Shown: positions 1 through 7,801 of the stretch, in pieces
How positions within the stretch are numbered: the first letter of the stretch is position 1
Layout of the letters: every line of letters starts with the position of its first letter
From: Schlesneria sphaerica
GTDB taxonomy: Bacteria > Planctomycetota > Planctomycetia > Planctomycetales > Planctomycetaceae
Reading direction: 5' to 3'
Assembly (NCBI RefSeq): GCF_044336245.1
Contig: NZ_CP172346.1
Location: 4,030,001 to 4,094,000, forward strand
DNA: 64,000 nt
Translations under genes and position numbers: made by a program
The notes under the pieces: generated by a model
Told to the model about the DNA's origin: nothing
Seen by the model: the letters and a program-made list of their open reading frames with translations, nothing else
The model's database searches: none

Positions 1-3
1 GTG

Positions 4-27
4 ACGTCGGGAGAAAAACCCCGACGT
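4..27. terminator. Stem-loop just downstream of doxX
   Basis: Perfect 8-bp stem ACGTCGGG (4-11) / CCCGACGT (20-27) with an 8-nt A-rich loop on the plus strand. It lies 15 bases past the doxX stop on the minus strand, where a terminator would be expected. The window ends before any T-run could be seen on the minus strand, so this is only terminator-like. Confidence 0.35.
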
Positions 28-41
28 GTGACAGACGTTTG

Positions 42-452
42 TCAGTTGGGAGAGGAGCTCTTTCGTTTTGTCCACAAGTGATCTAATGAAAAACTTCCCG
101 GACCGGTGAGGATCAACGTGATGTAGATGAACAGGTAAGCGCAGGCCAGTTCCTTGACGTTCCAGGGGTCTTTCGCATGTACGATGAAGAACGCGACCAT
201 CATCGTGAAGGCGAGCGGGATCGCCGCCAGTCGCGTTCCCAGGCCAAGGATCAAGAGGACAGAGCAACCTGCTTCTGCACCAATGGCGGACATCAGACTG
301 AGTTGATTTCCCATCCCGAGTGGATCGGGAAACTGGGTTTTGAGGGTCTCGAAATTGGAAATTTTCTGCAAACCATGAACTAGCATCAGGCAGCCGATCG
401 CCACTCGTAGGACTAGCAATCCCAGCGAGGTCAATTGGTGTTTAAAAGGCAT
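42..452 (-). CDS. DoxX family membrane protein
   Basis: A 136-residue, four-helix integral membrane protein of the DoxX/DoxD family, whose members include subunits and relatives of quinone-linked oxidoreductases and small redox-stress proteins of unknown activity. Visible features are an N-terminal helix with the family pattern LRVAIGCLMLVHGLQK, then hydrophobic segments around GAEAGCSVLLILGLG, AAIPLAFTMMVAFFIVH and ELACAYLFIYITLIL, and a short charged C-terminus. I chose the internal ATG (MPFKHQ) because GAGAGGAAC lies just before it; an upstream in-frame start adds a non-membrane, Cys-rich tail without a ribosome site. The gene lies downstream of a MarR regulator on the same strand, and a marR-type palindrome sits at 830-841 in its leader, so control by that regulator is likely. 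The substrate cannot be told from sequence. Confidence 0.85.
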   Translation of the reverse strand: MPFKHQLTSLGLLVLRVAIGCLMLVHGLQKISNFETLKTQFPDPLGMGNQLSLMSAIGAEAGCSVLLILGLGTRLAAIPLAFTMMVAFFIVHAKDPWNVKELACAYLFIYITLILTGPGSFSLDHLWTKRKSSSPN

Positions 453-829
453 TTCTGTTCCTCTCATAAAACCCGTGTTTCCACGGAACCAACAACACGG
501 AAGACCAACGTCCACGCAGGACTGTCAGTGTTCGCGAACAATTCTGATTCTGAATTTTTCTGAAGCTCGATCTCTCGTTCACTGCGGAATGAGCAGAATC
601 ACCCGTTCTGGATGCTGCGAGTGGCGTCAGGAAATCGAACGAGGACTCATGAAGCGGCCGGGAAGGTCACTTCGGGAAGCGTGGTATGACTGATTTGGCG
701 GAGACATCGCCCGCCGTGAACCGATGATTGTTTTATCTGCTTGCCGGAATTCAGCTGAACCCGGTGGTGTCCCTTTGCTCTGATGACAGGAGGGCGGGAG
801 GCTTGAGGACATGATATCACTCCTGTCAG
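453..829. other. doxX leader, no gene seen
   Basis: About 380 bases between doxX and the palindrome at 830-841. The short ORFs on both strands are rich in Arg, Cys and Ser and match nothing I know. The stretch is most simply a long doxX leader. No clear riboswitch or small RNA fold was recognised. Confidence 0.4.
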
Positions 830-841
830 TTTACATGTAAA
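830..841. promoter_or_regulatory. Putative MarR operator, copy 1 (doxX side)
   Basis: Perfect 12-bp palindrome TTTACATGTAAA, followed by TAAAATTCT. It is identical to the palindrome upstream of marR at 1361-1372. It lies 14 bases past the marR stop and 378 bases upstream of doxX, in the only gap between the two genes. MarR dimers typically bind AT-rich palindromes of this size, so it is read as an operator for doxX. Confidence 0.6.
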
Positions 842-855
842 TAAAATTCTTAAAA

Positions 856-1326
856 TCAGCCGGGAATTGCCCCCCGGATTGCATCGAGAGTTTGCACGAG
901 CACTGTCAGTTGTGACTTGCTGACCCCCTTCATGAGGAGGGCGTGGAGGTCCAGCACGGGCTGATCGAGACGATTGAGAAGCTGGAGTGCCGCCGGCTTC
1001 GGTTCCACGACGAAGATACGTCGATCGACTTCGGACTGAGTTTTTGTGATGAGGTCCAGAGCGAGTAATTGATCGATGACACGGGTAATCGCAGGAGCGA
1101 CCTGAATCATTCGCTCGGCGATTTCGAGGCAGGGCATCGGTTTGCCCTCGCCACGAAGAATCCGCAGCACGTTGTATTGAGACAGCGTCAGGCCGTACTC
1201 GCGCATGAGTCGGGCCATGCGGTTTTCCAGCAGATCACTCGTTCGCAGTATGGCCAGCATGGCTTCCTGCTCGATCGAAGCAAAAGGGCCTCGCTTCTTC
1301 AATTCATCGCGAAGCGTTGAAGTCAT
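856..1326 (-). CDS. MarR family transcriptional regulator
   Basis: A 156-residue winged-helix repressor of the MarR family, a cytoplasmic homodimer that usually releases DNA on binding phenolic or oxidised ligands. The region YGLTLSQYNVLRILRG (about 44-59) is the first helix pair. PCLEIAERMIQVAPAITRVIDQLLALDLI (about 64-92) is the helix-turn-helix, and SEVDRRIFVVEPKPAALQLL is the wing, with the DRR motif typical of the family. Flanking helices form the dimer interface. The palindrome TTTACATGTAAA lies 34-45 bases upstream of its start and again before doxX, which fits autorepression plus control of doxX. No Cys pair typical of the OhrR group is seen, so the inducing signal is unknown. Confidence 0.9.
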   Translation of the reverse strand: MTSTLRDELKKRGPFASIEQEAMLAILRTSDLLENRMARLMREYGLTLSQYNVLRILRGEGKPMPCLEIAERMIQVAPAITRVIDQLLALDLITKTQSEVDRRIFVVEPKPAALQLLNRLDQPVLDLHALLMKGVSKSQLTVLVQTLDAIRGAIPG

Positions 1327-1360
1327 ATCTCATTCCCGGATGTCGTCTGACGGAGAATAG

Positions 1361-1372
1361 TTTACATGTAAA
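1361..1372. promoter_or_regulatory. Putative MarR operator, copy 2 (marR promoter)
   Basis: Perfect palindrome TTTACATGTAAA in the marR leader, the same 12 bases as at 830-841. Its placement 35-46 bases before the start codon suits occlusion of the marR promoter, that is, autoregulation. Confidence 0.65.
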
Positions 1373-1473
1373 TTTTCTGCTGTCAAGCGGAAATATCTGT
1401 GAAAACCAAAGTCCGCCCTTCCCCTGGACCAGCGTCTCCGGGGACGGTCTGTTAATACGGAATACAGTACCAC

Positions 1474-2073
1474 TCACTCGAACGCCGGGGATTCGGTTTT
1501 CACCCATTTCGGGGGATTGAAGATGTCTGCGACGGGCATGGCGAAGCCGGGGAGGTGAGGGTGACCGGTGATGACCTGTGGCTCCTTCAACATCTGGCGC
1601 GAACTGCGGCCGATGAACTGGTGGATGTGACGCGTCACGGGGTCGATGATCCAGACCCCCGCGACGCCCCACTGAAGATATGCTTCGACCCGTGCGGCCA
1701 TTGATTCCCGGCGGTCGTTAGTAGAAGCGACTTCGACGGTCAGGACCGGCAGTGTCTCGGTCATCAGCTTGTCAGTTTCGGCGAAGCGATTCCCTTCTTC
1801 GAAGCGAAAACAGGAAATGGCCGGACACCGGACGGTCGGCTGTTCGCGTTTCAGGATCAGCGGCAGCTCAAAGCAGGCGTAAGTATCAGGCGATTTTTTG
1901 AGGACCGTCGCGAGCGACTTGGACAGATTTCTTACGACATCTCCGTGAGCTTCGTCGGGCGGCTCGAGACGGGTAAAGCGACCGTCGACCAGTTCAATCC
2001 AGCGATCCCCGTCCAGCAGGCGCTGTTCAAACTCGTCCAGATTCATCGAAATGGGGGCTTTGGGTTCTCGCAT
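1474..2073 (-). CDS. Uma2 family (DUF820) endonuclease-like protein
   Basis: A 199-residue protein of the Uma2/DUF820 group, a PD-(D/E)xK nuclease-like fold common in cyanobacteria and planctomycetes but with no settled biological role. Visible family marks are the N-terminal FEQRLLDGDRWIELVDGRF (Glu of the helix and the E-L-V/I-DG turn), AHGDVVRNLSKSL, and the core LTVEVASTNDRRESMAARVEAYLQWGVAGVWIIDP, where Glu in VEV and the downstream K/R-x-x-x-Y segment correspond to the nuclease-like site. In most members an Asp precedes as PDI; here that segment reads RCPAISCFRFEEG, so one catalytic acid may be missing. I started at MREPKAP because AGGAAC lies 8 bases before it. It stands alone, convergent to nothing. 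Function is inferred only from fold family. Confidence 0.75.
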   Translation of the reverse strand: MREPKAPISMNLDEFEQRLLDGDRWIELVDGRFTRLEPPDEAHGDVVRNLSKSLATVLKKSPDTYACFELPLILKREQPTVRCPAISCFRFEEGNRFAETDKLMTETLPVLTVEVASTNDRRESMAARVEAYLQWGVAGVWIIDPVTRHIHQFIGRSSRQMLKEPQVITGHPHLPGFAMPVADIFNPPKWVKTESPAFE

Positions 2074-2583
2074 CGATCTGTTCCTGGCAGAGACGTTCCC
2101 CTTCGTGAAGGGCTCGCTTGTTACGTTCGAAGTTGCCGGTTTCAAGCCCGTCCTGGTGCTGACACGGGGTGGTCCCACCATACGGATTGTCACCTGCCTT
2201 GTTTGAGAGACGGAAAATTAAGCAGTGAACCCCAGCTTGTCGACCGTCTCTTTCGTTATGAAGAAGGTGGTGATTGTAGGGACTGCTTCGGTGGTTCTTG
2301 CTTTGAGTCTCGTGTCGGATTCCCTGTCTGGGTTCCCTGCGTGATCCCTCCATCCCGTCGAGAATTCTCAGCGCCCCTTTATTTTAGGCGGCGGGAATCA
2401 TCCCGGGGAGAGGTTTTGTCGAGTATCCGATGCTGGCGTAAAAACATTTGATTGCGCGGGATTGATCCGGTTTCAAATTGACGACCGTGATTCGAGACCC
2501 CTATGATGTTGCCATCAGCGAAAGCTGATATTTGACCCGCCTGATGTCCCACCGCCTGATGACCCCCGATGGAGTCAAGCCGC
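2074..2583. other. Divergent intergenic region, no gene seen
   Basis: About 510 bases between the Uma2-like gene (minus) and the PPC-domain gene (plus). It must hold both promoters. ORFs within it are short and of low-complexity composition and are not supported. No clear operator or hairpin was seen. Confidence 0.4.
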
Positions 2584-4884
2584 ATGCTGGTTGCTCGCTT
2601 CACGAAGAGACTGTCACTTGTCATTGCTCTGGCCAGCCTGAACGCCTCCCCGGCGAACGACGCCGCGGCGCAGGAACCAGTGGTCAACGGTACGGTTCCA
2701 GGGGCGATCGCTCCGGGAACTTCGCTTCCGTTACAGATTAATGGTGGCAACCTCGCACCGGCGAAGAAGCTGTGGCTCAGCTTTCCGGCGGAAGCGGTGC
2801 TGGCGGAAGGAATCGACAAGAATGGCGAGAATCCGGCTCAGGTCACCTACCGGATCAGCGTCCCCCCTGAAACGCCTTGCGGCATTCAAGGAATGCGCGT
2901 ACTGACGGACAAAGGTGTTTCGCCCCTGCGGTTCCTGTTCGTTGACGATCTCCCTTCGATCGCTTCGGTCGGTTCGAATGTGCAGCTTGCGTCGGCACAG
3001 GTCGTCACGACACCGACCGCGATTGACGGTGCGGTGGCGGGCTTGAGCTGGCAGTACTTCAAATTTTCGGCCCAGGCGGGTCAGCGACTGGCGATTGAAG
3101 TGGTGGCTCGCCGGATCGGGTCTTCGCTGGATCCCATGCTGCGGCTGCTGGACGCCAAAGGGCGTGAGCTGGCTTACAACGACGATACACCAGGACTGAG
3201 CGGCGACGCGTCGCTGGTATATACCTTTAAGGCGGCGGGTGAATATGTCATCGAACTGCGAGATATTAAATACGGTGCGGGGGCCTACCGCTTGCGAATC
3301 GGCGATTTCCCCGTCGCGACGGTGGCCTACCCTCTGGCGGTTCAGCGGGGCGTCACCACGAATGTCACGCTGGCGGGTTTCGGTGTTGACGGATTGACAC
3401 CTGTCCCCGTGACCGTCGCTCCTGACCAGACAACGGAATGGCTCAACGTGAGTCTGAAGCGGCCGAATGGCGCCAGCGGATACAGTACTGTGGAAGTCGT
3501 CTCGACCCCTCAGTTTCTGGAGCAGGAACCGAACAACGCACCGGAACAGGCCAATCGGGTGGAGCTCGGGCATGACATCAATGGTCGGCTCGAGCAGCCG
3601 GGCGATGTCGATCGCTTTGTTTTCACAGCCAAGAAGGACCAGACGGTCAGCTTTTTCGGAATCACTCGGCAGCAGGGATCGCCGACCGACCTCAACTTCA
3701 AGATCCTCAACAAGGACGGTGGTCAGCTTGCCGTGGCTGAGGACAGTGGTATCAACGAGGGCTCGGTTTCGTACAAGTTCCCTGCCGACGGCGACTACTA
3801 TCTGTTTGTCGAAGATTTGACTCAGCGTGGCGGCAGTGAGCACGCTTATCGGATCGAGGTAACGACCACACCTCCTCAGTTCTCGCTGGCGACCTCTCTG
3901 GATACGTTCAATATTCCTGCCGGCGGTTCAGTCATGGCGACGGTCACGGCGGTGAGGACCGGCTACGGCGGTCAGATCGAACTGGGCGTTGCGAACCTGC
4001 CTCCCGGGGTTACGGCCAGCAAGTCGGTGATTGGTGTCGGACGTAACGATGCCGTACTGACACTGCAGGCGGCTCCGGAATTCGTGCCGGGTGAACTGCA
4101 TGGGATCTCCGTCATCGGGACCGCCCGGATTGGCGAAGCCAATGTTGTCGTACCGGCCGAGATCAACGGTGTCCTCAAGGCACGCAACAATGCAATGCGG
4201 TGGACTCCGTCGCTCCTCAGCAAATCAGTCGCAGCCTCTGCGACGACGGCTCCCGGATTTTCCTGGCGGGTTGAGCCTGAGGTGGCGGTCTTCGGTAAGG
4301 ATTTGTCGACCAAGGTCAAACTGATTGCGACACGCGCCGCCGGCTTTGAAGAGGGGGTGGTTGTGGCCATCACGCCCCCGCAGAACGGACTTCCCGCCGG
4401 AGTCACCGTCGCTGTCAAGAACATCGACAAGGGGCAGACAGAAGCCGAGATCGTGATCTCTGCCAATAATCAGGCTCCCCTGGGCGAGTTCACCGCAGGT
4501 TTGACCGGAACCCTGAAGCAAGGTGACAAGACTGCAGTGCAGGGCATGGCCATCCGGCTGAATCTGACAGCACCGATGACGCTGAAGCTGGAACCGGCCA
4601 ATGCGAAACTGACCAAAGGTGGAGAAGCAACCGTCAAGGCCATCGTGGAACGCAACCCCGCTTTCATGGGGCCGGTCACCGTGACGCTGCAGAACTTGCC
4701 TGCGGGGGTCACCGCCGCACCGGCGACGATCGCGGCAGAGCAATCCGAAGTCGAGATCAAATTGACGGCCGCTGCGGATGCGGCAGCAGCCAGTGCCGCC
4801 AATGTCACCGCAAAAGCGGACGCCATGGCCGGGGCTGCGAAGCTGGAAGCAATGTCGGCGGCGGTCACCGTCGCCGTCGAATAG
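2584..4884 (+). CDS. Secreted PPC-domain (pre-peptidase C-terminal) protein
   Basis: A 766-residue exported protein without a recognisable enzyme domain. A signal peptide runs MLVARFTKRLSLVIALASLNASPANDAAAQ. Two bacterial PPC-type beta-sandwich repeats follow. The first is near SWQYFKFSAQAGQRLAIEVVARR through AGEYVIELRD, and the second near EQEPNNAPEQANRVELG, DVDRFVFTAKKDQTVSFF and ADGDYYLFVEDL. The C-terminal half is a series of Ig-like sandwich repeats with the motif LPPGV or LPAGV followed by T-x-A/S, and the last 60 residues are Ala-rich. The start at 2584 places GGAG 9 bases ahead and gives a cleaner signal peptide than the ATG five codons earlier. The next gene, 175 bases downstream on the same strand, is a DUF1549/DUF1553 protein; such PPC proteins commonly sit beside these in planctomycetes. 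A role in cell-surface adhesion or substrate binding is inference. Confidence 0.75.
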   Translation: MLVARFTKRLSLVIALASLNASPANDAAAQEPVVNGTVPGAIAPGTSLPLQINGGNLAPAKKLWLSFPAEAVLAEGIDKNGENPAQVTYRISVPPETPCGIQGMRVLTDKGVSPLRFLFVDDLPSIASVGSNVQLASAQVVTTPTAIDGAVAGLSWQYFKFSAQAGQRLAIEVVARRIGSSLDPMLRLLDAKGRELAYNDDTPGLSGDASLVYTFKAAGEYVIELRDIKYGAGAYRLRIGDFPVATVAYPLAVQRGVTTNVTLAGFGVDGLTPVPVTVAPDQTTEWLNVSLKRPNGASGYSTVEVVSTPQFLEQEPNNAPEQANRVELGHDINGRLEQPGDVDRFVFTAKKDQTVSFFGITRQQGSPTDLNFKILNKDGGQLAVAEDSGINEGSVSYKFPADGDYYLFVEDLTQRGGSEHAYRIEVTTTPPQFSLATSLDTFNIPAGGSVMATVTAVRTGYGGQIELGVANLPPGVTASKSVIGVGRNDAVLTLQAAPEFVPGELHGISVIGTARIGEANVVVPAEINGVLKARNNAMRWTPSLLSKSVAASATTAPGFSWRVEPEVAVFGKDLSTKVKLIATRAAGFEEGVVVAITPPQNGLPAGVTVAVKNIDKGQTEAEIVISANNQAPLGEFTAGLTGTLKQGDKTAVQGMAIRLNLTAPMTLKLEPANAKLTKGGEATVKAIVERNPAFMGPVTVTLQNLPAGVTAAPATIAAEQSEVEIKLTAAADAAAASAANVTAKADAMAGAAKLEAMSAAVTVAVE

Positions 4885-5059
4885 CAGTGGACGGAATTGA
4901 GTGGATGAGGTTACAAGTGTGAACGACGAGCAGAATGACTGACGTCGTTTCCGGGATAGGGCAGTCCAGATGACTGGACTCTGAAAACTGAAAGTCGACA
5001 TCGACGCATCAAGTAACGACACAAGCATTGCCACGAGAAGACGATTACCCGGACGGAGA

Positions 5060-7519
5060 ATGAGGACGATGAGAATGAATGCTGTAATCCGTTGGCTTTC
5101 ACTATGCACGATCGTCGTTGTCCCGAGTTTCGTCCGGGCCGATTCGCCGGTTGATGTCGGTCAACCTTCCTCGATCGTGCTGGAACCTACCCGGTTCGAG
5201 TTACTGGGAAAGCGTGCTCGACAGCAACTGATCGTCACGGGGAACTACTCGGGGAATGACGTCCGGGATCTGACCCCCGCTGCGACGTTCACGTCATCTC
5301 ATCCCGAAATCGTCGCCATCGAGAATTCGATCGCTTACCCTCGAGCCAACGGTGAAGCAACAATTACGGCCAGTGTCGGTGGTCAGACCTTCTCGGTTCC
5401 CGTCGTGGTGAAAAACCTCGAGGCACCTGCACCGATCAGTTTCAAAAATGAAACTCAGATGGCCCTGACCAAAGCGGGCTGCAACATGGGGGCCTGTCAC
5501 GGGTCTCCCTCGGGCAAAGGGGGCTTCCGTTTGTCGCTGCGGGCGTACGATTCCGAACTCGACATCATGACTGTCCGGTCCGAATTCTTCGGACGTCGGA
5601 CAAACATCATGGAACCAGGTCAGAGCCTGCTGCTCCAGAAGCCCCTGATGGAAGTGGCCCATGGTGGTGGAAAGCGACTGAAGAAGGGCGATGCCGCTCA
5701 TAAGACTCTCGAACAATGGATCGCCGAAGGGATGCGACTGGATGCCCCGTCGGAACCTGACCTGGTCAAGATTGAAACGGTTCCCGCCAAACGAGTCCTG
5801 CGTCAGCCCGCCGCACGTCAGCAGATCATAGTTCTGGGACACTTCAGCGATGGCTCTGTCCGGGATCTGACCGAACTGGCAGACTTCTCGTCTTCGAATG
5901 AAAGCGTCGGAGCGGTCAACTCGCTGGGCCTGGTGACCAAGAACGGACGTGGTGAAACCGCCGTCCTGGCTCGCTATCTCGATAAGATGTCCACGACGTA
6001 CATGACGTTCCTGGAAGACGTTCCCGGCTTTGTCTGGAACAATCCCCCCGAAAACAACTTCGTTGATACGGCGGTTTTCGAGAAACTGAAGCAGCTTCAG
6101 ATTCTGCCATCCGAGCTTTGCACGGATGACGAATTTCTGCGTCGCGTGACACTCGATCTGACCGGGCGTCTGCCGACTGCGGAAGAAGCAAAAGCCTTCC
6201 TTGCCGAGACCAGCCCATCGAAGCGGACCATTCTGGTCGATCAATTGCTCGACAGTCCCGAATACGCCTCGTTCTGGGCCTTGAAGTGGGGAGATGTGCT
6301 TCGCTCCAACAGCAAAAAGCTGAAGGTCGCCGGCGTCCATAAATTCCGTCAGTGGATCTACGAAGCGATGCTCAACGATAAGCCGCTCGATCAGTTCGCT
6401 CGCGAACTGCTGACGGCCAACGGCAGTGTCTTCGAAAATCCTCCGGCCAACTTCTGGCGTGCCAGCCGTGATCCTCAGGACGCCACGGAAACAACCGCTC
6501 AGCTCTTCTTGGGCGTGCGAATTCAGTGTGCGAAATGTCACAACCATCCCTTCGAACGATGGACACAGGATAACTACTACGGGATTGCCGCCGCGTTCGT
6601 TCGTGTGGGCCGCAAGAACTCGGTTGATACCGAAGAAGAAGTCATCTTCTCGCAGAATGGCGGGGAAGTGACCCAGCCACGTACCAACAAGCAGATGAAG
6701 GTACACCTGCTGCTGAAAGGGGACGTCGACGTTCCTGCGGATCAGGATCGCCGGGTGGTCTTCGCCGAGTGGTTGACGGCACCGGAAAATCCCTTCTTCG
6801 CCAAGAGCGTTTCGAACCGAATCTGGGGTCACCTGCTGGGCCGGGGTATTGTCGATCCAATCGATGACTTCCGTGATTCGAACCCACCGTCGAACGCACG
6901 TCTGCTGGAGGAATTGTCGACGCAGTTCGCGGCCAACAACTTCAGCCAGAAGTGGGCCATTCGCACGATCTGCAACAGCCGGACTTATCAGCTCAGCTCA
7001 CGTAAGAACCAGTTCAATAAAGACGACGAGATCTACTGCTCACACGCGAATACGCGGTTGCTGTCGGCAGAACAGTTGCTCGACGGGATCTGTGCTGTGA
7101 CCAGCGTTCCCGAACAGTTCCCTGGAATGCCACTCGGAACCCGGGCGTGCGAACTGGCTGATCCCCCAACCGACCATTACTTCCTAAAGGTGTTCGGTCA
7201 GCCACAACGGGAAATGGCTTGCCAGTGTGAGCGGTCCAGCGAATCCAACCTGTCCCAGGCCTTGCAGATGATCAACGGACCGGTTGTCCATAACAAACTG
7301 CGTGCCGACAATGGTCGCATCGCAACGATGCTGAAAGAGAACAAGTCGGAAGAAGAGATCATCACCTCGCTGTATCTGGCTGCTCTGGCTCGAGTTCCTT
7401 CTCCGGAAGAGATGGCCGCCTCCAAGCAGCACATCGCTGGCCAGCAGGATCGGCGTCAGGCGTTTGAAGACGTGGGTTGGGCCATTCTGAACTCGAAGGA
7501 ATTCCTGTTCCAGCACTGA
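5060..7519 (+). CDS. Ig-like/DUF1549/DUF1553 surface protein
   Basis: An 819-residue exported protein of the planctomycete cytochrome-associated group. After a signal peptide ending near SFVRADS come an Ig/Big2-like domain (about 35-115, with VRDLTPAATFTSSHPEIVAI), a CNMGACHG motif at about 140-147 that resembles a haem or metal CxxxCH site, and a second Big2-like domain (about 245-315). DUF1549 follows (about 330-530, with DEFLRRVTLDLTGRLPTAEEAKAFL and the CAKCHNHPF motif near 490), then DUF1553 (about 560-815, with FAKSVSNRIWGHLLGRGIVDPIDDFRDSNPPS and the ending LNSKEFLFQH). The CxxCH in DUF1549 is a c-type-haem-like signature, though haem binding is unproved. No DUF1501 gene is adjacent, unlike the usual pair. 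GGAG precedes the chosen ATG; ATGs at 5069 and 5075 are possible. It is closed by a strong hairpin terminator. Confidence 0.9.
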   Translation: MRTMRMNAVIRWLSLCTIVVVPSFVRADSPVDVGQPSSIVLEPTRFELLGKRARQQLIVTGNYSGNDVRDLTPAATFTSSHPEIVAIENSIAYPRANGEATITASVGGQTFSVPVVVKNLEAPAPISFKNETQMALTKAGCNMGACHGSPSGKGGFRLSLRAYDSELDIMTVRSEFFGRRTNIMEPGQSLLLQKPLMEVAHGGGKRLKKGDAAHKTLEQWIAEGMRLDAPSEPDLVKIETVPAKRVLRQPAARQQIIVLGHFSDGSVRDLTELADFSSSNESVGAVNSLGLVTKNGRGETAVLARYLDKMSTTYMTFLEDVPGFVWNNPPENNFVDTAVFEKLKQLQILPSELCTDDEFLRRVTLDLTGRLPTAEEAKAFLAETSPSKRTILVDQLLDSPEYASFWALKWGDVLRSNSKKLKVAGVHKFRQWIYEAMLNDKPLDQFARELLTANGSVFENPPANFWRASRDPQDATETTAQLFLGVRIQCAKCHNHPFERWTQDNYYGIAAAFVRVGRKNSVDTEEEVIFSQNGGEVTQPRTNKQMKVHLLLKGDVDVPADQDRRVVFAEWLTAPENPFFAKSVSNRIWGHLLGRGIVDPIDDFRDSNPPSNARLLEELSTQFAANNFSQKWAIRTICNSRTYQLSSRKNQFNKDDEIYCSHANTRLLSAEQLLDGICAVTSVPEQFPGMPLGTRACELADPPTDHYFLKVFGQPQREMACQCERSSESNLSQALQMINGPVVHNKLRADNGRIATMLKENKSEEEIITSLYLAALARVPSPEEMAASKQHIAGQQDRRQAFEDVGWAILNSKEFLFQH

Positions 7520-7604
7520 GTTTTGACCGTCACAGTCAGAAAAGTGGCGATGCTGCCGCGGTTCCTCTGTCCGTGAAAACGGATCACCGCACGAATTGCC
7601 TGCG

Positions 7605-7647
7605 AACGGGCGATGAATCCCCTGGACTCATCGCCCGTTTGGTTTTT
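7605..7647 (+). terminator. Rho-independent terminator after the DUF1549/DUF1553 gene
   Basis: Perfect 12-bp stem AACGGGCGATGA (7605-7616) / TCATCGCCCGTT (7628-7639) with an 11-nt loop, followed by TGGTTTTT. It starts 86 bases after the stop of the plus-strand gene and should end the upstream two-gene unit. Confidence 0.85.
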
Positions 7648-7801
7648 GAGAGTGCGTCAACAAGATGAGGCGACCGCACTGGACCCGTTTTTCGGGTGGT
7701 CTGGTCCGTGTTTCGGATGCAGTAAGCGTCCATTCAGCCGCGGTGTGGCGCGTTGCCGCTTCCCGGTGTTGGAGCCCCCTCAGGCTTCCCCGACGATCTC
7801 G

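Noticed and set aside
2731..3843. 370-residue minus-strand ORF opposite the PPC gene
   Set aside because: Shadow of the PPC gene, rich in Arg, Gln and His, with no ribosome site.
5294..6832. 512-residue minus-strand ORF opposite the DUF1549/DUF1553 gene
   Set aside because: Same reason: it lies wholly inside a confident gene, and its composition is that of a reverse-frame shadow.
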